From Labrus mixtus (taxonomy: Eukaryota > Chordata > Actinopteri > Labriformes > Labridae): DNA of 64,000 bases. A model generated the notes under the pieces. It ran no database searches. It saw nothing but the letters and a program-made list of their open reading frames with translations, and was not told the origin of the DNA. Shown here piece after piece: positions 51,961 through 64,000 of the stretch (position 1 is the stretch's first letter; the number at the start of each line of letters is the position of its first letter). The position numbers and the translations under genes are program-made. The stretch is from assembly GCF_963584025.1 (NCBI RefSeq), contig NC_083622.1, forward strand, positions 28,423,301 through 28,487,300, written 5' to 3'.

Positions 51961-53358
51961 TTGCTCATGGTTAAATTAAGCTTGCTAAATTACTACTAAA
52001 TCAGTTTGTGTGTGTGTGTGTGTAAACATTGTATCATTTTGTGGCTGATGGTGGAGGCACAAAGGAGTGAGTGGGCGTGTCCTATTCCAGATTCAGTGTG
52101 CATCAGTGTCTCTCAAGTTTAAAATGCTAACTATGCTATGTATTGTCGTAGTATAAAATGATGCATTACTGAACTGAAACCGGTTATAAAACACGTTAGT
52201 TCTGAAGACAGTTCATAATAGGTTCATATGTTGTAAGCGCACGTTCAGTCAATATCCCCTTGCAGTGGGCTAGCTGTCAGTAGTGAGTGTGAGCTAGTGT
52301 GAGAAAAAAACAGATATTTCTATACAACCTAAATCATCAATTCTTTCTGCTCATCGTCCGCATAGTTTGTTTACTCTAAATTAACGTTTGACCACGAGCG
52401 ATTACGAATTTTGAGAGTAGAGACTCTGGTTCATTGGCTGAATATATAAAGATGGACAACATGTCTACACCTCCACTAGTTGTACATGACCATAAGAATT
52501 TAAAATACCACTGTGAAGGTGCATCATAAAAAACATGGACATTCCTGAGGGGTTTGAAGCCCAACATTGGCGTAACCATGTTAAAAGTGCTACCTCAGTT
52601 TAACACACGCTCAGCCTAACAGGCAAAAAGGTGGAGCTGAGGCTGTGTGTGCGCCAATAAAGACTTGAACTATTAGGCTGTAAACATGTTTAATTCTACT
52701 GTCAAAATGGGCATTTGAGAATGGATGTGTGTGTGAGTCTCTCTTAAGTGGACACTTGATTAACTGCACTTTATTACACTTCAGCATAGGCTTCATTTTT
52801 AATCCCGCTGCCACTTTGATGGGCGCTGATATGTTGCTCATTTGAAAGCCAGAGTAGGGATCGGCATGTCTGGTTTCCCAACATCTAGGTCAGATCTGAA
52901 CGGGAAAACTTCATTCAGAGCTTCAGGGAACATTGAGTGAATATATGCTAATGCTAAATAGAATGTTTATTGATTCCTTATGCCGGGGAAACATGAAACT
53001 AAGCCTTTGTTCGACTAAGAAAGAGGCTTCAGAGTTCAGTAACTTGTTTTGTGGTCGATTCTTCACATTGTGTTTTATAGAAAAGATTAAGTTGGGTTAC
53101 TCACACAAATCCTACCCCAGGGGGCAGAGTTAAAATCTCTCCAAACATTCAAAGCCTTTCTTTTGAAACCTGAGCCATACCTTTAATGTATTGCCGACAT
53201 ATTGCTCTTATGTAATGTGTTTTTAACTTGAAACACAGGCTTCAATATTTGCCTAGAAACACAATGGACGGATGGAGAACGCCATCTGTTTTGTTCCGTT
53301 TATCCAAAGCTTCATTACCCTATCAAACATTTACCTGCAAACAGTCTGCGCTCAGGAC

Positions 53359-53461
<103 letters not shown>

Positions 53462-54529
53462 AGAATCATTAAGCATGCACTGTACATTAGTTCACTGATG
53501 CCATCAGATTAAAGAGTCCAATGCACAGTGTATACTGTTTGGGTTTCCATGCTTTGGTCCGCTGCCTCTTCAAGCCTGTTGTATAAAAACAAAACACATG
53601 TGAATCTACCTGTCTGGCTCTCAAACCATCACACCTCACACACACACAAGTAAGACTGTAATTAAGGTTTCTCGCTTGCTTATAATCAGCTTTATCCGTT
53701 AAAAAAATATGAATGCAATACTCTGTTTTAATTTGAGATGTTGGGGAAAGCAAATGGTTGCTAAGGCAGAAGAGATAAAAACACTTGTGGTCAAGCATTG
53801 CTGTCAGTTTGAGGGGGTGTTTATACTGACACATTGTAGGTCAGTCTAACCTGATGTAAGCTCTGCTAGTCTGTGTGGCCACAAAATCATTTCCAGTTCT
53901 GATTGCGGGCACTCTGCATGTCAGGTTCACATGTTTACACCCTTCATGGTAAACAGCTGGTAAAACATGATGTTTGTAAAGCTCCAGTTCACAGTTGATT
54001 CTTTTAGACTCTGTTGTAGAAGAGAACATATTTGTTAATGATGAGATTTTTTCAATTTTGATTGCAATGAAAAAAGTTTTGGTTATGGTTAAAAGCTGGG
54101 ATCTTTGGGTCTGTTTGATGAGTTACCAGAAGTTGCTTTCAGGGCAGTGCTCACAAAGAAACCAAGTATGTGCTGTTTGCTTCTTGTATAAAGTATTTCT
54201 GAAGCAAAGCATCTTTTGTTGAAATGTGTTTTAAATTTCCCAGTGCTATTGCTTTTATCTGATTAAATAATGGAAACATTGACACACAAGCCTTCCAGTT
54301 CTCTTGAGTCTGAGCAGAGAAAAGTCATCAAGAAAGAGCAGAGCTGGCTAAACACTGAAGTTTCTTTGTCCTCAACATGGCAACTCACAATGGGCATCAT
54401 TCACAAACAGTGCATATGCACAAATCTGTTCTTAAAGGCAGAAAACTAGGATGATTTTTAAAATAGCATTCCCTTAATGCTCTGCCTACACCCACCCCCT
54501 CCCCTCCGTGCTCCCTCAAAAGACACGCC

Positions 54530-54960
54530 CCCTCACTTACATGCATGAGTGTCGTTGCGCCAAGAAGCGGACCTCAGATCATCGTTTGCATTGTGTAGAA
54601 ACTACGTCGTCTCATGTCTCATTCAGCGGAAAGTAAACACTAAACTTTATCATAATACATGGTGGCTATTTTACTACTCACAACAGCCAAGGACAAACTC
54701 GCAGTATAAACTTCGTCATTGGTGACGCTCTTGGTGTGACGTAGAGAGGGGTAGAGAACGAGCAGGGAGACAGGGAGGCGTCTGATTGGTTCATCAAATT
54801 GGTACCTCGTGGCAGACATTGGTCGAAGTTTTTACAGGCTTACAGCTGCTACAGATGATGGATTTTCTTTGTTCCATTTCATGAGATCATGAATTCATCA
54901 TTTCTGTCAGGACCTAAAGACCATTTCAACCAAAATCTTAAAAACCCTGCCTACCTTTCT
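54530..54960. repeat. CpG-richer segment resembling a dispersed fish repeat
   Basis: Starts near the GACACGCCCCCTCA word. It contains GTGACGCTCTTGGTGTGACG, TCTGATTGGTTCATCAAATT and GAAGTTTTTACAGGCTTACA, wording I associate with a common fish non-autonomous element. It has no open frame, and no terminal repeats were established. Confidence 0.4.
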
Positions 54961-56888
54961 GTGATTTAAAAACTTTAAAATCATTTGAATGGCCTTTGTT
55001 TGAGATTACATTAGGAACATGGTACAGTCTATCTAAAATTCAGAGCCCATTCCTTCAAACCTAAAGAAACAAGTACTACTTATGTGTGGTGTTATATTCG
55101 ATTCAGTATTAATCGTTTTTTCCTTCATTCCTTCAAACCTTCCCTGTCGGTTTTTCCCACATTTTTATTGGACGCATGATGTTTCAACCAGAACATACAG
55201 AGAAGAAGTTTACACAGCTTCTCCCTCGGGTGATTGATGATCTGAACTCAGTGAAATGATAGAGTGGGAGTGTCCCTTTGTGTGTGAACTTTAATGCACA
55301 TGGCTGGAGTTTGGGACTGGAGTTATAGGTTAACAAATGAATGTTGTGTCAGTGAGTGAAGTTCTGCCAGGTTTTAAGTACATTTTTCTTTAAGTATTAA
55401 GTATACTATCATCCATGTGTGGTCATCAAGTGCTGACTATGCTCAGCAGCTGGTCGGCGGAGAGTTCAAGATAAATAGAAGAATTTGAACGTAAGAATCA
55501 ACTGGATCCCATATGCTTCATCTTCATCCAACACTTTGATGTGCATCTGTGGAAAGCTCATGCTGCAAAGGACAAATGTAAACTACTGGTATCTCGCTCC
55601 ACAAAGTGCTGTTTAGACTTCACTTACATCTCCATGATTTATGTTTGCAGATTAGCAAGCTGCATCATTTTTGTTCTTAGAGCAGACAAAAGTTTCCTCT
55701 GAGAAACAAATTAATTCCTTATTGTAAAGTTAAACAGTTCAAACATGTCTAAAAGAGGAGGATGTTTGACATTAGGATTTAAACTTTCTTTGTGTTACTA
55801 CTGCACTCTCTAAGTTATTTAAACAACACAAAGCACTCATCTCTACAAAATAATATTAAAAATACAAACATTTTGTTATAATTGTTGAGAAATCAGTAGC
55901 TTGCAATGTCAATTTCACTAATCCCTAACACAGCTTGATGTCAACAAAACTCTTCCCCTCAAGCTCAGAAATTTTTATGCAAAAAAAAAAAAAAACACGC
56001 TGGTCACATATTTCCATGGTTTGAACATGCCAGTCGGGGCTTGTGGCATGGCTTCCATTCTTCAGCCCTTGACGCACTCTCATTTTTCAGAAACACTTGT
56101 AGACACAGAGCACTTAATCCACTCTTGGTTCCCAGATGTGTCAGATGTGCCGTTGAGCGGCGGTGCTGAAGGATCTCAAGGAACGCTATTTTGCAGGGAG
56201 GGAAGAGCGGAGTCATCTGAGGTCAGCGAAGGGGTAATGTGTGAACAGTAAAACATTTCACCTTCCTGGAGGCTGAGTCAGAGCACTTCTCTCTGAGCAG
56301 GAGAGAGGCAGGGGAGAGAGGAGCCGGTGAAATGACGGTGAAATTGATGAAAATCGACTGCCCTGTGTCACAGCTGAGATCGCACTGGAAGACTTAACGA
56401 GTAATTACCCCTCTGGTACAACTCACAGACAGGAGCAAGATTCTGCAGGAGAAAAACTGGAGACTTTAGTATAAATGCACATGCCTTTGCCGTCTGTGGT
56501 GCCAGGATTTATGGAGGATTTGGGGTTTCGCAGGGACATCCAAAAATAGCTGTTTTTTTTGTTACAAGTCATCTTCATGTTATTTTCGTAACAAACTTGA
56601 TTTTTTTCCTGATATAAAAAGTTTCCCTTGAAGTATTTGTTAGTTTGTCCTTTGGTTGAATCAGATTTAAGGACTTCCAGACCAATTCTAGTATGCCTCT
56701 TCAAATTTTGTCTTTATCATACTGTGCCAACTTTCTTCAGAAGCTTGTCATATGAATTTCAATCTGGAACTGGTTTGCAGGGATACCTCCAGCAGAAAGG
56801 AATTTCACACTTAGCCTCATCATTTTCTTATGTAATATCTCAAACATAGCAATATGATCTCTTTAGTTTCATTGGGTCAGACAGAAGG

Positions 56889-57005
56889 GTAATCAATCAT
56901 CAATCTTTATTTTGTACAGTGCCCAATTCATAACATAACAAGACCCAAAAATCTACCATGAGCACAGCGCTAAGCAACATTTAGCATCAGTGCTAAGAAA
57001 GTCCT
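56889..57005 (-). mobile_element. LINE/SINE 3'-end fragment with (GATT)n-type tail
   Basis: AATCAATCATCAATCTTTAT followed by GTACAGTGCCCAATTCATAA and AAGTCCTCC is the reverse complement of a common fish retroposon end whose 3' tail is AATAAAGATTGATTGATT. Confidence 0.6.
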
Positions 57006-59900
57006 CCTTCGCACGTAAATTGGACCCCAGTCACAAAGCTGCTGTTGGCGCACTCCAACATACAAAATACGCTACCTTGAGCAACAGTTATGGCTGCCAC
57101 TTCAACGACTGGCGGTGTCTGCAATCAAAAATATGTGTGTGCGCTGTCATTGCAGAATATGATCTGTCCTTCACAATTACTCAGCCACTCCTCAATCTCT
57201 GTAAGAAAACAAATCTGCTTTGACAATGCTATCAGTCTCCGATCAACATGCCTGAATATGGAAAACATTTTCAGTCACCTCGTTTGCTTTTCCTGATTTT
57301 CTGACAATGATGTGGCCAAAGTAACAACACAACACTTAGGAAAGTAAATATTGCCAATGCAAGCTTTTGCACTGTGCAGTTTGTCAAACTCACCCCCTCC
57401 CTACTTTAGGCCGTGTAAGATGCTCAAATCTGCTAAAGCTGCACTAATCAATTGTTTTATATTGAATGTATTATTGACTAAGTATTATATGAAGGTGTTG
57501 CTCATAGCAACAAATCTCTGCAGTTTCCCCCGGCTCTACAGAGGGATCTCATGTCTTTCATAATAGACTGCCCTTTTATAGTGCCATACTAGTGCTCCAA
57601 CCACACAGGGATTACCTCTTTGTGCATGTACACACACATTCATAAATACTATGCCAATATGCTCATCATGATTGTATGTAATATGGACACGCTCTCACAC
57701 TAAAGGCAAACATTTAAGAGCAGTTTGAGATCAGTGTTGTGCACAAAGACACTTCAATATGTGGCTTGAAGAGTCAAAGAATCGAACCTGCTCTGTTACT
57801 CTTTTGGATTTAGGATCCTCAATTTCACTGTTTTGTGTCACTCACTGTCAGGATTAATTAACGCTAGCTGCAAAGATAGCAAAAAGGTCAACAAGCCAGT
57901 GGAACATCTAGCAGCTCACAGGTAAGATATTTCCCCCAGGAGCTGGTGGGGGAAAGAAAAGACAAAAAAGAGGAGTATGTAATGGTGAAATTCATCCGAT
58001 ATCCAGAAACACTAATCTAATGTTAATAAAATGCTAAGGTTGCTAAGTGTTGCTTGCTTAATGTGTATGCTAATACATTTGTAAATCAAATGTAAAGTGG
58101 AGCTGGCTCACATTGTTACAGTGTGGCTGAAATATGAAACTAGCCACCTAACTGTAGCAACTGTGAAGTACCAGGAATAACTCATTTTGTGTCGAATATT
58201 GCTTAATTGCTTTTTTGCATTGATTGTGTGACCTTTCTCCCCAGCTCTAAAATTACTGACAGCCACACAGTTGCATTTTCAAAGCTTGTGACCAAACTAT
58301 ACTGACGCATGTTATTGCTGTGTTCCCCTCCTTTCAAACAAACACACAAAAAAGTCACTCTTCCAGTTGTATTTGCATTTTTTCCATGACTTTCTGTCTA
58401 AATGTTTATAATTTTCCGTTTGGAAGGTTTGTTTTTGTTTTGGTATATTTAGCTGTTCCTCGTCCTGGGCTCAGTGCCCGCCTGACAGACGGCCTCTAAT
58501 TAGCCCAGCAGAAATACATATTTAGAGCTGTGTGGCTTTGGAGACTCTCTTTATTTAAGTCACCAGGGAGAACAATGGAGGAAACAATGGGTGCCTGCAG
58601 CCGACGAGGTCTTCATGGCACTGACTCGCTGCCGATCTTTTCAATATGACATTCCAGTCAGAATTAAGATACTGTAAAACAAGCCACTTATTGTAAAAAC
58701 TGAAAAAAATAATTGTTTATTTCTTTCACTGACGGCATTGATTGTTGTGCAGCTGTATTTTACACACATTATGAATAGCTGTGGTACAATGTCTGGTAAG
58801 GATTTAGTTTAAGCAAATGTTTTTGGCATTTCCGTGCATAAAGAATAATGAATCCTAGCGGAAATGTTGAATATTGTTGCTGCTTGTAATTAACACAAGT
58901 GTTTGTTCCCCCTGACATGGCTGATTTAAGGAATAATAGTAAGAGGCATTTTGGGAACAGACTATTTTAATCTCCCTGTGGTGGTGTTGATAAGAGGAAG
59001 CTGTGTCTTAATACTGATGGCTGTTTGTGGTTTTGTGTCCTTCATGGAGGCAGGCCTGTGCAGGAAGTGTGCGTGCGGCGGGCAGACATTTTTCTTGGCT
59101 CCCTGCTGAGAAACCCTTAAAAAGTCAAACTTGAATTAAACCATCTACATATTCACTTCAGTCTGCGATTCTAACATGACTAAGCATTAGAGGACTCCAT
59201 TTCTTCTGCAACATCATTTGGGAAATTATTTCACATTCATTTATGTTTTATGAAATGTGTCTTCAGATGTGCATTAAACAAAACCAGAAAACCAGTAAAT
59301 AAAAGTTTGTCATAATAACAGCGATTATGACGTCGCCGATTATGACTCATGCCCCATACAGTGAATATAGTTATGATAGAACCACAATGGGGTTAATATT
59401 CTCACTTCCTAAACATTTCCTCTGCACAGGGATGGATTCAATCAGTGTTTGGACCATGCACCTTCCGCTCCAAGAATGAAAGGTTTTCAAAACAAATCTG
59501 TGGCATTTCCTAGATAAATAGCTGGAATATTTCTCAAAATTGAAACGTTACACTTTTCAAAGTAATTTCTCATTTTTAAATAAATTCTCTGTCGCAATGT
59601 TTATCAGCTGTCACTAAACCTCTGCTTTTTTTTTCTTTCTTAGCTGCCTGAATGAATTTGTCCGCATTGACCTGCTCCCATTATGTGGTCTCATGTTCTC
59701 CGTCCCTCAGCAGACGGCGGCGGCGAGGCCCAGATGTGTAGGTGTAAACACGCCGGTAATTAGGCCAGAATTCTCTCTGATCTTCTTTTCAAAGGCTGAC
59801 TGCACACACACCCTCTCTCTCATGACCCCAACACCCAGCCACTGACCAGCCCTACACCCAAGACAAATATTTGGGGGAAAAGCAATGAACCCTGTGTTAT

Positions 59901-59970
<70 letters not shown>

Positions 59971-60467
59971 CAGTCTGTATTAGTGGTATGAGAACCTTCA
60001 GTTGTACTGAAGACTAAATATCAAGTTATTTACAGTGATTAAAGAAAGTATTGAAATGCTGGCGTGTTTGCGAGAGAAGACTCTACCAAAGGGAAAGATG
60101 GGCATGAAATGAAGTGCAGACCTGCTATTTTAATGTTAAAGTTCCTTCAAGGACAATCACTGAACTTACTCTGCTTCACCAGCCTGTAAGAATTACACTA
60201 ACATATTGTACTATTTAAATCTTTGAAACATTTTACCTGTATATATTTTTGCATGCTTCTCTTCAACACTTGGATGATTAAAAAAGCATTTTAAAGAGAT
60301 TAGCATTAGCATGTTAACATGCCAGTCACAGAGAGTTTTCTTCTTTACCACTCTCAGGCCAGGTTTTTTCTTTTCACTGCAGGACCAAGAAAAACAATAA
60401 ATTCTCATACCCTATTCTGTACTGGATCAAAGAGAAGACAGCAGTGTAACATATACCGTCCCCTTTC
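57006..60467. other. Intergenic DNA, third part
   Basis: No gene was seen. It contains two unique-looking GC-moderate stretches (58450-58720 and 59640-59800, see findings) and a (CA)n array at 59903-59967. Confidence 0.65.
59903..59967. repeat. (CA)n microsatellite, about 32 units
   Basis: Uninterrupted AC over 65 bp. Confidence 0.97.
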
Positions 60468-60722
60468 TTAAGGGGCGGCTGTGGCTCAGTTGGTAGCGTT
60501 GGACGACTCTCAACCTGAAGGTTGGGGATTCGATCCCCAGCTCCTGCAGCAACATGTCTGATGTGTCGTTGGGCAAGACACTTACCCAACCTAAGGTTAG
60601 TGTATGTATGTGTATGAATGGGAGTATACTTCTGATGGTGTGTAGGTGTGACATGCGGTGTAAAAGCACTTTGAGTAGTCAGAAGACTAAAAAAGTGCAA
60701 GTTCATTTCAAGTTCATTTCCC
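60468..60722 (+). mobile_element. tRNA-derived SINE, near full length
   Basis: The head GGGGCGGCTGTGGCTCAGTT has a clear A box, and GGGGATTCGATCCCCAG is a clear B box. The body (CTCCTGCAGCAACATGTCTG, TGTATGAATGGG, GCACTTTGAGTAGTCAGAAG) matches truncated copies at 32771 and 39240. The 3' end has a direct repeat AAGTTCATTTC x2. It is not a functional tRNA. Confidence 0.8.
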
Positions 60723-60764
60723 ATTCTTTTAGCATGTTTGTACAACCAGCTTCTCACTGCAGGG

Positions 60765-61168
60765 AATTACTCTCTGAACGCAAAAACAACCCGTCATAAG
60801 AACAGTTTCTTCCCCCAGGCTGTCACTCTGATGAACGTTAAACAGTCACAGTGTCAGACCTGTCGCGGTGAAATGACTCTAAACCAACCGTGAACTGTGA
60901 ATATACATATATGTATATATATATTATTTAATTTAAATGATCAATATACTCACACTTTATGTAAATACTGTAATTGACATCTTAATTGACCAATCTGTCA
61001 CATAACTGCATTTTACTTATCATGTTACTTCAGCATCTTTTGCACTATTCACCACTGCACTGTTTCATATTTAGTCATGTAAATATTAGTCTTTTCTTTT
61101 CTTTTCCTTGTGTGTGTAAGCATACCTGGACAATAAATCTGATTCTGATTCTGGTTCTGATTCTGAAG
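60765..61168 (+). mobile_element. LINE 3' end including the last codons of the reverse-transcriptase ORF
   Basis: CAT AAG AAC AGT TTC TTC onward (about 60796-60837) translates as HKNSFFPQAVTLMN, a C-terminal motif of fish non-LTR retrotransposon polyproteins of CR1/L2/Rex1 type. An AT-rich 3' UTR follows, then AATAAATCTGATTCTGATTC and a GATTCT repeat tail. It is 5'-truncated and inactive. Confidence 0.75.
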
Positions 61169-61169
61169 G

Positions 61170-64000
61170 TCACTTTTTGCCTGGTTTGTTTTGAACAACA
61201 GGACACACAGACTTTTTAATGCTTGTATGTCTCTGTCAACTACTGTACCGTTTATGTTGTTGTTTTGTCATTGCTTGTTGTTTTTTTTTTGCTTGTGGTT
61301 ATGTAAATGTGTGTACCACCAACCTGCCAAGGGACTACAGATGGAAATTAGCCTGTGGGTACAATCAGGCATATTTACATGTTTATGTTCATTGATGTGC
61401 CCTGTCCCTGTTTGTAAATACAGAAATACATTTTATGAAGCTTCAGGGCATTTTCTTTGAGAAAGACACCAGGGGAAGATGAGTTCAGTGCCTCTGGAGA
61501 TGTTGGCCGGTTTGAACTGATTGGTTTTATTACACTTGAATGAGAACAGCTTTGCTTGAAATTGTTCATTGAAGAAGAGGAACTGGCTGAACCAGGCAAT
61601 GTGAAGTATTCCAAGTTCTCTTTGCTGAAAGAATGAAAAAAAGAAGCAGATTAACATTTCTGAATGTGAATTACCAGAATTTTCAGATTCTCTTGTACAT
61701 TAATTTGTGTTTCTTAAAGTGGAAATGACGTTTTTCACATCTGTCATCACATCATTTTTTTGAGAAACTATTAATATATGTGTATATGTTCTGTTTACTG
61801 CAGCATAATTATATGTAAAGAGGGTTTAATCCACGCATACACACACACACACACACACACACAAAGAGGACACTGTTTAAAGGCAACCTGGTGGGAACAT
61901 CAAGCTGAGGCTATTGAGGGGGGGATGGACATGTCAGTTAAATCCCTTTCTGGCCCAGTGTTGCTGTTGAAAAGAACTGAATCTCCCGTAATGTTTTTGA
62001 CTGGTATATTTCCTTCTAGAGACTGATGTTCTGTCTGGCTGCTGGCATTCCCAATATGAATGATCTCCCTCAAAACCATCTTTTGAGAAAGTCAAAAGCC
62101 ATTTCTGGTAAAAAATAAAAAAAAAAGAAGAATTATTTTGCTGGTACATAATACCCAGTCTTTGCATCACTTAACATCGCAGGCTGAGTAGAAACTCATT
62201 CTGTAAGGGACCACAATCATCTCATCAACCCAATCATTCAAACATTGAAAACTCAACTAAAAGCCTGCCTCTTTTCTTTGGCTTTTTAAAAAAGTCAGTC
62301 AAATTGTTTGCATTATTAGGAGTATTTGTCCTCAATATTTGTCTGCCTTTGATTTTATTTTCCATCATTTATTTGACAGTGTTAAATTTGCCCATGCAGT
62401 ATCTGTGAAGCACATGGGTCAGCTCAAGCTGGAAGTCAACCTGACTGGACTTGACCTTTTTCACATTTTGTACATCATCATTTTGGTCTTTTAGGCATTA
62501 AAGTCTCCTTTAAGCTTACAGTAAATGGTTTGTCTGAAGTGGCGCCACTTTATTTTGTATTTTCCTCATCGAAATAAAAGTCCCTTCTAAATATATCTGC
62601 ACATGTTCTGAGTCACAGATTAAACCCATTGACTATTGTTTTTCTTTTGCCTCTCCAGCCAGTCCCATCCGTCTAACTTTCACTTTATTCCTGTTATTTA
62701 TTGTGTTTGTCTCTTTATCCACCAATTCACCAGGGTTACTCTCGCTGAATGCTGGTTCTCATCTCCACATATCCTGTTCACCACATGTCTTAATAAAGCT
62801 GAGCCGCTCTACATTTTTAACCCAGTTCTTAGTCTATCTCTGTGATAAGTTTGTCTTTATACATACTCTAACTCCATTTCATTGTTTACAGGATTTTCAC
62901 AAATGTGTAGGTTATTTTGATTGTAGGAGATTGCACTTAATGCTCATCAGGTGTTTTTAATGATGTATCTCTTTAAGTGAGAGAACCACTAACATTTCAT
63001 CTGGACACACTTCTGACATTTTCTCTCTCCCAACATTCACATTCAGGGACCACACATACTCAAAATATAACAGTATGTGCAGGGCCATTAATACTTACGA
63101 TTTGTGTTGAATTCAGCAATAATCCAAAAGTTTTCACAAAACCTGATATCCTAAAATATTTCACTCATTAAAGCAGGGAAATGAAAAACAGCTCTAGATA
63201 TTCTCTAAATCCAATCATTGCCACCAGCTGAGAGGGTAATGTGAAAATATGCTTTGACATACGATATGATTTACTGTAATTGCTGTTTTCCTTGACGTTC
63301 TCATAGATTTGTGTGTGTGACTCCCATGCTGTAAAACTCTTCCAAGTTTCCCTTAATTGATTCTCACCACATTCCAGTGAGCTGGATGCCAGGCAGCCGG
63401 TCAGATTAAGTGTTCAGGTGAGATCCAGGAAATAATCAGGAACTGAAGGGAATTTTTAGCAAACATTTAGATCTGCATACTGAGCCCGCCGGCAGGAACA
63501 CACTGTGTCAGATCAACTTGCTTAGTAAGTTCTGCAATTCATCCTTGAATCTTGGAAGGCTGTTTGATCTGTGAGGTCACAAATTAAAGACAGCAACAGA
63601 GGAACATTTGAAACTACAGATGGCAAATCCCTGATTTATAAACTTTCCCATCTCGGCACCAAATTGCAGAGTGATTCGATATCATCAAATTAGCATCACT
63701 GCGTTCATTGGAGATCCCTTGAGACAAATCAGTCTTCTTAGACAGGAGTACATTATGAAAATCAAACTGTTTTTGTACCCTGATCATGTTCTAAAGAATC
63801 AACCCATAAAATCGAGGGAAAACACAGTTTGAGCAGCTATCATGACTCACTCTGTATCACTAGTTCTTATTACTCACCAGACAGGCTGAGAGACACAGCA
63901 TCACCCTCTGCTTTCACCTCCCACAGGAAGCATTTCACCCACAGATCAATTGAAGGAAGATATGAAGACGGTATTTCATGTTGCTGTTATTTAGCTGGAT
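61170..64000. other. Intergenic DNA, last part
   Basis: No exon could be supported on either strand. AT-rich apart from a unique-looking stretch at about 63470-63730 (see findings). Confidence 0.6.
61839..61863. repeat. (CA)n microsatellite, about 12 units
   Basis: Uninterrupted AC over 25 bp. Confidence 0.95.

Noticed and set aside
60468..60545. Possible tRNA gene (GGCTCAGTTGG and GATTCGATCCC)
   Set aside because: The sequence continues into a SINE body shared with two other copies, so it is a tRNA-derived head.
61170..64000. Start of a neighbouring gene at the right edge
   Set aside because: I looked for exons of a downstream neighbour (tent5a is the neighbour I recall in other vertebrates) and saw no coding block or CpG-rich promoter.

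Overview
The window is nuclear DNA from a ray-finned fish. It carries the last six coding exons of one vertebrate gene, bckdhb (branched-chain 2-oxoacid dehydrogenase E1 subunit beta), on the + strand, followed by about 16.6 kb of intergenic DNA. The fish assignment rests on the spliced vertebrate gene plus long (CA)n arrays, several teleost-style tRNA-derived SINEs, LINE 3' tails and many cut-and-paste element remnants. A spiny-rayed (percomorph) fish is my guess from the repeat content; the sequence does not prove it.

Layout. 1-3828: intron, with a repeat-like block at the left edge. 3829-3984, 6636-6744, 13237-13334, 14884-14994, 37060-37146 and 44268-44408: six exons with GT/AG borders. 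Together they make one open frame of 233 residues plus stop, equal to residues 160-392 of the 392-residue human precursor and to human exons 5-10. Exons 1-4 (mitochondrial presequence and start of the mature protein) lie upstream of the window. 44409 to about 47360: 3' untranslated region, probably spliced once just after the stop, ending at an AATAAA at 47331. 47360-64000: no second gene seen; it holds SINEs, LINE fragments, microsatellites and a few unique-looking stretches that may be regulatory.

The protein is the beta half of the mitochondrial E1 alpha2-beta2 heterotetramer, which uses thiamine diphosphate to decarboxylate the keto acids of leucine, isoleucine and valine and passes the acyl group to the E2 lipoyl core. 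The residues known in human E1 beta for potassium binding, for reductive acylation and at maple syrup urine disease positions are all present, so the gene looks functional.

The most informative non-genic material is the mobile-element record. It includes a hAT-type element with an intact 8-bp target duplication, a TTAA-flanked non-autonomous element that has taken in a LINE tail and carries a perfect 19-bp hairpin, two copies of a PIF/Harbinger-like element of which one was hit by a poly(A) retroposition and the other shows the empty site, and a SINE nested in a LINE remnant with a 14-bp target duplication. I found no bacterial-type operon, CRISPR, phage or other novel multi-gene system.
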